This document shows positions 1 to 11,819 of a stretch of DNA of 64,000 nucleotides, piece after piece. Positions within the stretch are counted from its first letter, which is position 1, and every line of letters starts with the position of its first letter. The position numbers and the translations under genes were made by a program. Under the pieces are notes generated by a model, which saw only the letters and a list, made by a program, of their open reading frames with translations, searched no databases and had not been told where the DNA came from. This DNA is from Oscheius onirici (Eukaryota > Nematoda > Chromadorea > Rhabditida > Rhabditidae): positions 10,304,398 through 10,368,397 of the forward strand of contig OW051469.1 of the NCBI GenBank assembly GCA_932521025.1. Reading direction: 5' to 3'.

Positions 1-628
1 TGTCTACATCGGCTCGTCTCGCTGTTCTCTCTGCACATTGTAAAAACTTCATCATTTTCAGATTTTTCTTTTAGCTTTCTCCGTAACCAAGTAACCAAAG
101 TCTATCCTCGTTTCTATGAGAGTAGAAGACTCAATATCACATATCTTCCCTACACCGACTGTGAGGATACGGTCACTAACTCTATTTTGTAATTGATAGA
201 GACAGAGGGACAGAATCAAAAATTTCAGCTGTGCCAGTGACATTGCCGCTCTCCAAGCCTGCTACATGGACAAAGCAACAGGACCCAGTCTCTTCACCGG
301 TCTCCTTGACATCCAAACATCTGGAACAGTTGATCCAGCCCTGACAAAATGCTGCTCTGGAATGGATCATAAGCAGTAAGTTGACTCTGCTCTCAGTAAC
401 ATCATTATCAGATTGAAAACCTGTGCAATTGGAATGGAAGGACGAAGACTTCTTGGAAGACATCGTGACGCTGCTTTAAAGATTGTCTACAGCCTCGGAA
501 TCACCTCCTGGCGCTATCCTCTTCTGGTCGTCAACGGGAAGAGAAATACGGATACGGAAGCACTGAAGCGGAATATGGCTACTGTTCTCTGTGACAAATT
601 TTTCAAGCCGAAGGCGAAAGAGTGTTAA
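1..628 (+). CDS. GILT-like thiol reductase, 5' end outside the window
   Basis: Gamma-interferon-inducible lysosomal thiol reductase family: secreted or lysosomal enzymes that reduce protein disulfides through a CXXC pair. The first exon (ends 39, frame from base 2) carries the active-site segment RCSLC, so the CXXC pair is intact. Further exons are 75-188, 229-375 and 412-628. After CSLC comes FLRNQ, then NITYLPYTDC, which is the usual strand after the active site. The family signature normally written CQHG..EC is degenerate here (FCASDIAALQAC). The C-terminal block GMEGRRLL...WRYPLLVVNGKRN matches the family. The signal peptide lies left of the window. AATAAA overlaps the stop codon. Two further paralogs lie at 10.8-13.0 kb. 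Assignment is confident; the missing start prevents a length estimate. Confidence 0.85.
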
Positions 629-954
629 ATAAAGCATTTTTTTGCAAAGAACATATTATTTTCAGTAATGAGATTGATAATTCGCAAGTAGATCTCAGGA
701 ACTTTGTGGAACGAATGGCAGATCGGGATCAACTGAATACGACGAATAGTCAATAGGCATACGGCACATGTAGTCTTCATGGAAAGGGAGAATGTCAGAC
801 AGTTTTCGAATACCTATTAAAACTTCGAAGTTCAGGCTTTGTGACCCCGGGAACTTGGTAATGTATACTACGAGGAATTCGTTTTCACGGTTGGGTACGA
901 AGATGAGCTCCTTGTTCATAAAAATCGAAAAGGTGTAGCCTCTGAGTACAGAAG
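629..954. other. Intergenic stretch between convergent genes
   Basis: This 326-base gap separates the 3' ends of the GILT-like gene and the minus-strand gene. A minus-strand open frame of 87 codons (958-695) lies here, but the neighbouring gene model stops at 955 in another frame, so I read this as 3' untranslated or spacer DNA. Confidence 0.4.
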
Positions 955-1966
955 TCACATTTGAACATGGTTGACTTCATCCACAGAAATGCGTCGCCTT
1001 ATATGACCAGTTGCCGGATTTCCACAGCTGAAAATAAAAATGATAGAGAGAAAGGGATTGATTGAACAGACCTGCACCATTTCTCCAAGTGCTGTGTACA
1101 AAATTCCGGATATCTTATTGGCAGAGTTCCAGAGGGGATCAGTGGCAGTATCAAAGAGGTCTTGTCTTGGCATACATAGGATGTGACCCAAAGCACTTTA
1201 GGCTTCTGAGTAATTTTTAAAGTAAACACTGATAAGATGAGTTTACAATCTGTTCGGCAAGTCTCTGATTCGCTGCATCCGTATTTCCATCGAATAACAG
1301 AAGTGCAGCGTTAACAATCCAGGGCTTACACTTCATGCTGCCGCTTTTGCCACAATGTATATTCAGATTTGTAAAGGGATGTTGCATCTGTTCCAATAGA
1401 TCTATTGCAAACGTGTTCACCCAGCAGGAATAGAGTCTTACGTCGTGTATGTAAAATCCATCGTAAAGTTCGCCATCTCTGATACTGAATTTGGTGATGT
1501 TCTTAGACAAAAGTCCATGGATCAACTTGGAGAGTCGAAAAGAACGGGAAAAGGCACGGGAATGCATCTGAACTGTCCTTCACATACAGTAAAAAAAAAT
1601 TGGAAACCTTTGAAAAGATGGCTAGAAGATCTTCCTTTGATAAACCATTCAAAGATACTGGATGAGGAACAGAGAGAGAGAGAGAGAAAATGCCTCTCGC
1701 TTCATCAAAACTTTGAGGAACTGGTCTTCCATGTCTTGAGTCCACTCACCATGTTTGTTTCTATCTGGATGCTCTGGACTCTGTGTCAGATCTTTGCAAA
1801 TTTTGACTACGTATTACCGTCGGGTTTTAAACTCTCGATCGCTGAGCTAAAAGAAAATTTGATTTTTCCACAAAATTTCGCTTACTTTGAATACATGAAC
1901 ATCGCTGTCGGTGAGAAAATCTTCGGGAAATAAGGGTTTGTCTTCTTTTGAGTCGGGATCAGACAT
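955..1966 (-). CDS. Uncharacterised nematode protein
   Basis: Not a family I recognise. Splicing gives a continuous frame: start ATG at 1966 (begins MSDPDSKEDKPLF), then short exons ending near 1780. An exon containing LNGLSKEDLLAIFSK follows, and then the main exon around 1570-1250. The last exons read KPKVLWVTSYVCQDKT and end CGNPATGHIRRRISVDEVN with the stop at 955. The LSKEDLLAIFSK stretch has the spacing of an F-box start, and the rest could be an F-box-associated region, but this is only a resemblance. An open exon of 73 codons at 2253-2032 on the same strand could be a 5' extension; I found no splice that joins it in frame. The exon count and the second intron donor are uncertain. Confidence 0.45.
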
Positions 1967-2844
1967 TCTGATGATAATATTGAAGACTTCCTATTTCGAA
2001 ACGTCAGCAGCTTGAAAGCGAAGCGATAATTTCAGTCGCTTTGCGTTCCATAACCAGGAATCGATGAGTTGGAAGTTGCATCAGTAGTGCTCATTCTTGG
2101 ATCGAGATTACCTCCTCCTACAATCCTTTTCGATCTCTCCACATTTATTTTATTTTTCTGAGTCATTCTCCACGAATTAACCAGTTCTTCCTGTTCAAAT
2201 AGTTCTTCCCATCCAGTCGTTATTTGCTGAGCTTTGACCATTCTGGAAGGCATTATATTTTGTCTTCATCTTCTCGCTAACATCATTTCCAAAAAGATTC
2301 AATCTGATCTTTGTGCTTTCCCACAACTTTCCCATATCCTATGCTCAATACATCAAAAGTTCAATTCATTTTCTGCTGCCCCCAAAATCGATAACTGACC
2401 CTGAGTTGTTGTTTCGCCGCGCTTTCCTGACGCAAAAGCGTTCGCATAACATTTCACGTGAACTCAGTGCTCCCCTCTTCTCACTCATTGCTTGCTCTCT
2501 GCCGGGGCCGGCAGCCGACTCATGTTTTTCTTTTTCCAAATTTCCTGCCTTGTTTCCCAAATCAATTCCTTTTCTCTTTGTTCTCTGCTCTCCCGCGGTC
2601 AGGGTTAGTTGTTTACGCGTCAGTCCCCCTATCTTTTCTCTTTCGATTTTCAAACTATCAAGGCCTGAGAGTTGTTTTCCTGTCCAGTCTTTTGCCTTTG
2701 GCACGTACACATCACCGCCCGTGGGGCTCTCAATCGAAGCGCAGTTGGCCACTCTCCGGCTCATCTCTGCATCTTTTTTTGCATCACACCATTTTGAAAT
2801 CGTCCTCTCATTCCATTCAATGATGCAAAACAACCCATATTTCA
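1967..2844. other. Upstream region of enolase
   Basis: Spacer between the divergent minus-strand gene and enolase. It contains a 73-codon minus-strand open frame (2253-2032) of unknown status and a long pyrimidine-rich plus strand (2460-2820) that probably belongs to the enolase promoter and outron. I see no other gene. Confidence 0.4.
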
Positions 2845-2850
2845 GCAACA
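2839..2850 (+). promoter_or_regulatory. Probable spliced-leader acceptor of enolase
   Basis: ATATTTCAG ends at 2845 and is followed by CAACA and the enolase ATG at 2851. There is a long pyrimidine-rich stretch upstream and no donor partner is evident. This is the normal layout of a nematode trans-splice site. Confidence 0.5.
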
Positions 2851-4581
<1,731 letters not shown>

Positions 4582-4835
4582 GAATTCACCCCCTGTTATG
4601 TATTCGAATTGGTAGACGTCGTATTGAAAACCTGTGAAAATTACTACATTGTAGAACTGAATTCGTACATAAATTTTGGTGAGAAGTTGTCTCTTTTAAC
4701 AGAAACAGTTGAAAAAAGAGAAAGTTTGACGTGAACTGTCACGATTCCCATTCGAACTGGTCACTTGACTCGAATCATTCCGCGCCAGCTATAATCCTTC
4801 TCCTGCATAATGTTCTCTGCCTGTTCGACAAATCA

Positions 4836-7170
4836 ATGTTGCTCTATTCTGCTCTAATATTACTCATTTTCTCTACTGTAAGCGTTTTTAAAATTCCTGA
4901 ATACTTTTAATGTTTTTCCGGCCGATGGAACGAATCACATGGATGGATGGGAGAATGAAGATAACGAGTATTTTTCATTCTGTCAAAGTTTTAAGAATTT
5001 TTAGCAACATGCCGGAAGAAGAGGAACAGCCAATTGTGGTCAAGGTCGTTATAAACAATGCCTTCAGTAGCAGCAAGTCATTTTCTTGTCCCAGAGTCAA
5101 GCCAGATCTGCACACGGTAAAATTCGTTCTGAAACTTGTGGTATAGAATTTAGGGAGATGACATAAGCAACTTGAGTCCGGAAGACATTGATATTGTAGC
5201 GGCGATGGGCGATTCTCTTCCAGTAAGGCAAATTATTCAAACTTTTGACGGTAGTTTTAGGCTGGGAGAGGACTCTGGGACGGTTCAGATGTCGACTTCA
5301 GAGGAGCTGCCTTTCCAATTGGTGGTGATGCTAATATTGATGGACTGGTCACGCTACCTAGTGAGTTACAAGACAGTCACAGAAACCTTTTAGATATTCT
5401 CCTGGAATTCAACGACAAACTAGCCGGTGTCTCTCACGGAATGGGAGAGGTTTCCGTCCTCCCGGGCTATCAGTTCAATGTGGCAGTCTCTGGCAGTGAG
5501 ACGGATACTCTACCAGAGCAGGTATTCTTCCTTCGGATGATTTGTATTCTGTCTGGAAAAAAGAATTTCTAGCAGGGTTGGGCGGACGTCCGTGTTGAAT
5601 GTTCGTTTGGGCCGGACACGAACACGAACAGTCTGTGTTCGACGTCGAACATTGGGAGATGCGGACGTCCGTGTCCGGTTCGCATGGCGCACACGAAAGT
5701 GCAAAAGTTCGTTGTTCGAGGCTCGAACAGAGTTCAAAAGCCGGACGAACACGGACACTTTTTGCACTAGAAATTGTCAAAAAATTGCCTTTCTCAGTGC
5801 CAAAGTGTAAAGTTTTCCATGACCCAGAAATTTCCAAACTTCTTTCCGTCTATTCACCAACCCAGTTTTTGATAAAAGTTCCTTTGATTAAATGTTCAAA
5901 GTTCCTGATTTGCTCTAAAAATTGAATTTGAGTGGAAATTTTCGAATTGTCCGTGCCATGTTCGTGTCCGCTGTTCGTCGAACAGTCCGTCCGTTGGACG
6001 AATTTTGGGACACGCGGACGTCCGTGTTCGGTTCGACTTCGAACAAAAAGTGCTCTGTTCGGTCCGTGTTCGTGTTCCGCAAAAAACCGTTGTCCGCCCA
6101 ACCCTGATTTCTAGCCATTTTTCTGTTTCTCCGCTGTCTACGACAGTACAAACAAAGTTTTAGGCGAATGAGCTGGTCCGCCGCCTTCACAAATACGTCG
6201 GATTTCCAAAGTTGTATGAAAGATGGACGTTGGTGACTATTGCCACTGGTACAGAAGAATTCTGTGAGCACTGTGACACTCCCAACCACAGTGCTTTGAG
6301 GAAAGCTCTTGGAGTTTTGAGAAAGGGAATACCAAAAGCCCTGGTTGTTCTTCTAGGTCCCGTTCACGTCGCCTCTTCCTACAGTCTCAATATCAATCTT
6401 CTCAAGTAGGTTCTTTTTTCTGCTGAAACCTTCTGTGCAGACCTCGCTGTTCCTGTCTCGAGTCCATTTCAAAATCTCAATATCTCCGTCTGCTTCGAGA
6501 CTGGAAACGTGCCTTTGTCGATGTACAAGACGAATTCAACAATCTTCACTACCGTACCTTTGGAGTCCTGGCAATTCCTCAATTGACTATTCATTCGAGG
6601 AATCCCGAGACTCTTTTCGTCGAAAAGAAGCCTCTGTTGAACAGGTTTTTTTCCTTTTTAAAGTGACAACATTTTTTGAAGGAAGGGCCACACGTACGCT
6701 GCCAAATGGCTCTGGAACAGACTCATCTATGGTCCGAATTACAACGAATCTGAAGCTGTGTTCTCTGAAGAGTCGTACTACTGTCCTCCTGTGGTAGGAT
6801 TCAAAGAGACAAAGAAATAATTTTCAGGGCTGTCCCTACTTTCGAACAGTCCAAAACTGGCAGAGTTGTTCAATAATTACCGAGTACGACTACCAGAGGC
6901 TTCACGTAACGACTTTGTCTCCGAACGCCACGACAAGAATTCCTCATCGAGAGCAGGTGAGAAGAAATCTTCTCGGAATTGTTGTCTTCGTAATTGTTGT
7001 GGCCTTCATTTCTGTCACGTAAGTTGAATGATTTCTCTGAACAGATCGAGAGGTTCAGAACATTTGGAACCATCTTCTATCGAGCTAGTTTGAAGGCTCA
7101 CAAGGCAGCTTCCAGGGATTCTCATTCCGATGAAGCTGCTCCTTTGCCGGAAGTGAAACTCGGTGGATAG
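4836..7170 (+). CDS. Phospholipase B-like protein, catalytic residues degenerate
   Basis: GDSL/phospholipase B1 family (acyl hydrolases at the cell surface). Conserved exons: 5005-5116, 5154-5222, 5261-5360, 5394-5521, 6164-6405, 6441-6644, 6682-6793, 6828-6956. Block I is intact (VAAMGDSLPAGRG), as is the FRGAAFPIGGDANIDGLVTLPN region. Block III, normally GGND, reads TIATGTEEFCEHC, and the usual DCFH near the end is replaced by LFVEKKPLLNRKGH, so the oxyanion Asn and the Asp/His pair seem absent. A signal-peptide-like ATG exon (4836-4877, MLLYSALILLIFST) does not join 5005 in phase; an ATG at 5009 is the alternative start. The 3' end has two readings: a transmembrane tail (IVVVFVIVVAFISV) after 6956, or a splice to 7045-7170. 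The 642-nt intron 5522-6163 holds a MITE. Confidence 0.8.
5573..6106. mobile_element. hAT-like MITE in a phospholipase B-like intron
   Basis: A 534-bp element with terminal inverted repeats beginning CAGGGTTGGGCGGAC (right end GTCCGCCCAACCCTG). It is flanked by a perfect 8-bp direct repeat ATTTCTAG (5565-5572 and 6107-6114). An 8-bp duplication and CAGGG ends are typical of hAT transposons. Beyond the ends the two arms remain imperfect inverted copies, rich in GTTCG/CGAAC motifs. It encodes no transposase. Confidence 0.88.
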
Positions 7171-8799
7171 AATAAATTATTTTCAGCCTATAGAAAAATG
7201 TGTTAGGCTCTTTCCAAACAGTAGATTCAGTCACATTCTGGACAGCTTTTTTGTTAAGCGTCTGACCTTCTGGTGGCTCAACCCAAGCTCAACAAATGAA
7301 TCCAAAAATATTCTTGAGGTAGTATTTGTTTATGGCGAAAAGTGTCCACCATCCAGATCATACAGTCAGACTCGGTTCAAACCTTTTTTTGGTCTGAAAC
7401 CTTATAAGATGAGAGTTCCGGGATGATTTGCCGAGAGGGTCGGCTCAGATGCTATTGATGATTTGAAAACGGCTTTTCTCTAAAAATGATGACTAGTTAG
7501 TATTCAGTCTCCAATGCGTCTGCTTCGTTCTCTTTTCTCCGCTCCGTTTAGGCAAGGTTAGTAACTTTCTCTTTCTGTCTCTCTCACGCTATTCAACCGG
7601 TCAAAAACCTAAAGATCTTCCCTCTTTTTCACGCAGACGGCTTCTTCTTATCGAGCCGCGTGTGTGTGTCGTCCCCTCTCCCCCTATCTGGTCCCCCAAG
7701 CCAGCAGCAGCCGGTGTGTCACCAGCCTCGGGTCAACCACAGCTGACCCAGATCCGCCCGCTGTCTCACAATCCCGTAGGTTTATCCTCACATCAAATTC
7801 CTATAATTTACTACCTCATTCCCGCTAATTTTATCTTTTCCGGTCTTTTTTAAAGATGTTTTGGAAGCCGAGTGACTGGCTGCCAGTAATTAACAGCAAT
7901 TGGGACGGAGTGCCACTTAAATAGAGGGCCAGCTAGGCCAAATTCGATTCGGTTTTTCAAACAGTCCTTTAAAGGTTAGAAAGTGAGCTTTTCACATCCT
8001 GTGCCGTCTCCTGTAGAGTCACAAGTCGCGCTGGTTGAGTCAACACGGCGCCCGTCCAATTTGAGACGAAATGCTCACTTTTCTTGAGTTTTCAGTTTTT
8101 TTAATCAAATAATAAACACTCTTTCGTTTCAGAATTTTTACAATTTTTGTATTTGTATTTCGTCCGGGACTCTTCGGAAATCTAAAATTTTTATATTTAT
8201 TCAGCTGTTCGGGCGTTTAGATTCACACCCACCAGTCCAAAACTTTCCAGTGTTTGTATTTATCTGCCTCAATCTGGAGTTAGTAAACCGAACTTAGCTG
8301 CCCATCTGGGATCGGCGAATAAACCCGTTCCAAGGGGAGAAAGGGCTTTAGCCGTCTTGACGAATGAAGTGTTCCCATTTTCTTCGTTTCTGTTTTTAAA
8401 GTATCATAGCCAAATTTAGAAAAGTGTCCAGAGTGAAAACTGACAGTTTTGTGCTAATTTTGTTATGATCCAACTCGATTCACGCTGTCGCAATTACAAA
8501 AAAAATAATTTTTGACCGTTGTGAGTTGAACTGAACTGTGTAGGCTAGATTTTCAAATACTCGAACATTTTACCGAACATTTCCAGACGCGCTCAGAGAC
8601 TAATACACAGAGATAAGAGTTGGGCGAGGCTTCCTTTAAGAGACAATGAGATAGACTATAGAGAGGCCAACAGAATGACATAGAGTTTCCTTCTATCTTT
8701 ATTTTCGGGTCGAATCCGGTCGCTGTCACCGCAGGGGGTCGGCGAGCTGTCAGAGCCTCTCCCACACCTCCTTCTTTCCAAAATCTCAGTCTCCTCAAA
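7171..8799. other. Intergenic region without a recognised gene
   Basis: About 1.6 kb between the phospholipase B-like gene and the next plus-strand model. It starts with AATAAA at 7171, probably the poly(A) signal of the upstream gene. Pyrimidine-rich runs (7550-7800) and AT-rich stretches follow. Short open frames (such as 7163-7426) lack supporting features. Confidence 0.4.
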
Positions 8800-10001
8800 A
8801 TGTCGTTTAGCGGCCGCGAGCAGTCTCCGTTGCTGATGCGAAAGACGTCTGCCGGCATTCGGGAGCACGATGACAAGCTCCTAGGTGGGTTCTTTTTTTG
8901 TTCAATGGCTAAACAAACGAGAACCAAAGAACACTCTCTTTAAAAACAACTTACACACGTTTTTCACCCCGACCGCCATGTGTTCCTCCTCGGGAGAAAA
9001 GTTTCTCGGCGAGCCTGTGTGTGGTTTTGCTCTGCCGGTCAAACACGCAGGTCACAGCCTCTCAATAGGGTCCCTCCCTATATTGATTCACTCGAAATTC
9101 CGTATAGTTTCTTTCCTTGACAAGTTCTAACAAGTCGGATCAGAATAAATTGCTTGCAAATTCAAATAGCGTCGCGTCTATGCTTGGTTACATCTTTAGC
9201 GTCCTCCGTTATTTTAGACGAAGTAATTTTTTACTTTTCCCATTTTCTAGCAAAGTTTTCAGTGCATCTTCGACGGGGGATGAGTCGCACTCATCTCCGG
9301 AAGTATCTCTACGCTTTGGGTGGTCTCCTTCTCGTCTATTTTGCATTCCGATGGCTCAACAGAGAGAACACGACCAAGCAGGCCGGCTACGGATACAAGG
9401 GGGAGGTTGGTTTTGAAAACTTTTGAAGGAAAAGCGAGCGCTGACTCTTTGCGTGTTTGTAAATTTGTCATGAAAACGTCTATGATTTTCTCTCTTTGGA
9501 TATTGTTCATTGTCTGTAGCTTCAAAAAATGGAAAATTTGAAGGATGTGCAGAAGGGAAAACTTTTAGGCATTCATAAACATTCCTAATCCCCATACTGA
9601 CAATGAGGTGGAAAGAATAAGGTCTGTTAAAAAATAAGAGGGATTACCGTAAGATTTTAGCTCTTCCCTTCGAGTGAGAGAAAATTGGATACTCAGTTCA
9701 CAAATTTGAAAGATCTAAACTATCTACAGCGCAATGATATCTGTCGTGGACTCTGTTAGGATGTTTGTTTGCCGAAGGCGGCTGGTACGCAGCTAAAGGT
9801 GGAATGGAAAGTTTTCTGAGTATCCAATTTTTGCGTGTTAAGTGGGTCTCGAGATAAAGAGCTAAAATCTTACGATAATCTCTCATATTTTTGAACAGAC
9901 TATAGGAAGGATCGCGTCCATATCTTAAACCAAGCGGACTGGATCAGATTCCTGATCTAAATAAGTCCTTTCCAAGACAAATAAAACACACTGTTTGTTA
10001 G
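8800..10001 (+). CDS. Small single-pass membrane protein, unknown function
   Basis: Not recognised. Four exons (8800-8884, 9251-9405, 9569-9607, 9906-10001) join in phase to 124 residues starting MSFSGREQSPLLMRK. The second exon encodes a hydrophobic segment (YLYALGGLLLVYFAFRW) preceded by a basic stretch (HLRRGMSRTHLRKY), which suggests a type II single-pass protein. The downstream part is polar (INIPNPHTDNE, then LKPSGLDQIPDLNKSF). Last-exon choice is the weakest point: the acceptor lies just after an inverted-repeat element in the final intron. It could be the N-terminus of a larger protein whose other exons I failed to see. Confidence 0.45.
9637..9884. mobile_element. Inverted-repeat MITE (GATTACCGTAAGATTTTAGC family)
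   Basis: Arms GGATTACCGTAAGATTTTAG at 9641-9660 and its reverse complement near 9860-9880, with AATTGGATACTCAG also inverted further in. The same end sequence occurs alone at 31384-31427, which supports a dispersed family. It lies in an intron of the small membrane-protein gene. No clear target duplication was found. Confidence 0.6.
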
Positions 10002-10299
10002 TCTCTGAAGTTGACAAGCTTCCCTGGTAGCTGTTCTTTTCTGTTGATCAACTAGATTTTATCTCGGAGCGCGACGGCCAAATCGAACGACAGGAGACTT
10101 CCGTTTTAACTATAGCCTTTGCATATTCCTGACAGGACTCCTGTTGTCCTCACTCATGCGCTGTAAGAGCAGCTGTGCCGCATGTTGCCATCCAGAGGAG
10201 AGATAACGAAGAGCAGGAGGAGGCAGTCTCCTCTGTCACCCACTTTCCCACTTCCTATCGCTTCGGAACATCTCTCGTCTCTTTCACTCTCGTCACTGA

Positions 10300-10572
10300 A
10301 TGATTTTGCTAGTCATTATTCTGTTGTTTGTCCCGGTTCATTTGGAAGAACTTGATCCGTTGAAATTGCTCAAGAAGGACATTGAATCACTCAACTGTCT
10401 CTTCTTCCGGAGAAATTGTAGCAATCATCTGGCTGATCTATCCTCAGCAAATCGACTCTTCTGGAAAGTGAGCACAGATTCTGTCTATAATTAGAACGGT
10501 CACATAGTGTTGTGGTTACAGTCACATTGCTCGGGAAGGCAGCTCCTATTTTGGTTCTTCTTCGCCGCGTAG
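10300..10572 (+). CDS. Possible small secreted cysteine-containing peptide
   Basis: Not recognised. ATG at 10300 begins a strong hydrophobic signal (MILLVIILLFVPVHLEE), followed by DPLKLLKKDIESLNCLFFRR. The exon ends at 10467 with GTGAGC, and a downstream exon 10522-10572 reads SHCSGRQLLFWFFFAA and stops. That gives 72 residues with three cysteines. The signal peptide is the only real support, and the hydrophobic C-terminus is odd for a secreted peptide. It may be the start of a longer gene. Confidence 0.3.
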
Positions 10573-10817
10573 ACCCAAAATAACTGTAGTCAATCCCCAT
10601 TGTAGTCAGAGCATGACAGTGACCATGTATTCTATTTTCTTCTGGATGGCTGTACCAGTAATCTGTGTAAGTCCAGAGTGCATAGAATAGTCTGGAAGGT
10701 GACTTACTATTTGAACTGTTTTTGTCCAATTAAATAGTTTTCTCGTTTAGAAACAAAACTTTCTAAATTTTTTACTGTAATCAGAAACTCCAAACACAAT
10801 TAGTAGAACTTTACACC

Positions 10818-11657
10818 ATGAAACTGACGCTTTTTGTAACTCTTTTGGGTAGTTTAGATGCTATCGAGGTTGGTAGAAATGCCTACAAAATACGCTCTTT
10901 TTCAGATAATGGCACCGGCGCAGACTGGTCCTAAGCTGAACACGGTCCGTCTCGAGATCTACATGGAATCGCAGTGTCCGGATACGTCGAGATTCATTCA
11001 CAAGCAATTGTCGAGAGCCTGGGCCAGTCTCGGTCACACGGGACGCGTCGATTTGACTCTTGTTCCTTTTGGAAAGGCCCGCTGTGTGGAGAAGGGCAAC
11101 GACTTCAGCTGCAGCTGTCAACACGGAGCCAACGAGTGCGAGCTGAATCAGCTGATGAACTGTGTCATTGAACGTATTGGTTTCCCCGACAAGATCGTTC
11201 CAGTTATTGACTGCATTCAGGTTAGATTTCTGTCTCTCTTTCTCTCCTGCTCTTTTCTCTCTGTATCTCAGTCTTTCTGTCTTTCTGTCCTTCTGTCTCT
11301 CCCTGTCAGAACCAATCGTCCGTCTTCAGGGAAAGAGCAACCTGGAGCACGCCATGCGAGAGTGCATCACCCCGAGCAAACTTCTCAATGATGCCCAGTA
11401 AGTTTTCACCCAACTTTCTTCAAAACCACCCCCATTTTAGAATGAGAGAATGTGCCTCAGGACCTCGTGGTCGTCGTCTCCTTGCCCTGGCCGGTGCCCG
11501 AACTGTTGCTCTGAAGCCGGCTCTGAACTTTGTGCCCTGGATCATGATCAACGGCGAGCGTAATAGCGATGCCCTTTACGAGCTGACCGAGAATCTGTGC
11601 AAGGCTCTGGAACCGGGTCCGGAAGAATGCGCCGTCTACGAGCAGAACAAGCAGTGA
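10818..11657 (+). CDS. GILT-like thiol reductase with CPDT active site
   Basis: Secreted or lysosomal GILT family. Four exons (10818-10868, 10906-11220, 11330-11397, 11441-11657) join in frame to 216 residues. The signal peptide is MKLTLFVTLLGSLDA. The active-site segment is YMESQCPDTSRF: the first cysteine is kept and the second is Thr, so disulfide reduction by the usual two-cysteine mechanism is doubtful. The family signature is perfect (CQHGANECELNQLMNC, fitting CQHGX2ECX2NX4C). Later blocks MRECASGPRGRRLLALAG and FVPWIMINGERN are conserved. Intron 2 is a long pyrimidine tract. Convergent with another GILT-like gene whose stop is only 163 bases beyond. Confidence 0.93.
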
Positions 11658-11819
11658 TCTTCTTTAGTCGCCTTTTAGTATAACGGGTTCTCTTTTGGCT
11701 TTTCTGTCTCTCATTTCTGGGGAACTAGAGACTGCCATTGTCCTAACATATCGTGAGAATAAGCATAAATTTATATTTCACCAAAACTTTGGATCATTTC
11801 TTTGATGAGTTCCGTCGCA

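Noticed and set aside
695-958. Minus-strand open frame beyond the stop of the gene at 955-1966, in another frame, as a possible readthrough exon
   Set aside because: The splice phases upstream lead cleanly to the stop at 955. Using this frame needs an in-frame TGA at 977-979 or a poor intron.
2032-2253. 73-codon minus-strand frame starting with ATG (helical, charged)
   Set aside because: No in-frame splice to the neighbouring gene and no recognisable feature. Noted only as intergenic content.
11221-11329. Pyrimidine-rich tract with repeated TCTGTCTTTCTG as a microsatellite
   Set aside because: It is an imperfect polypyrimidine intron of a GILT-like gene, not a regular array.
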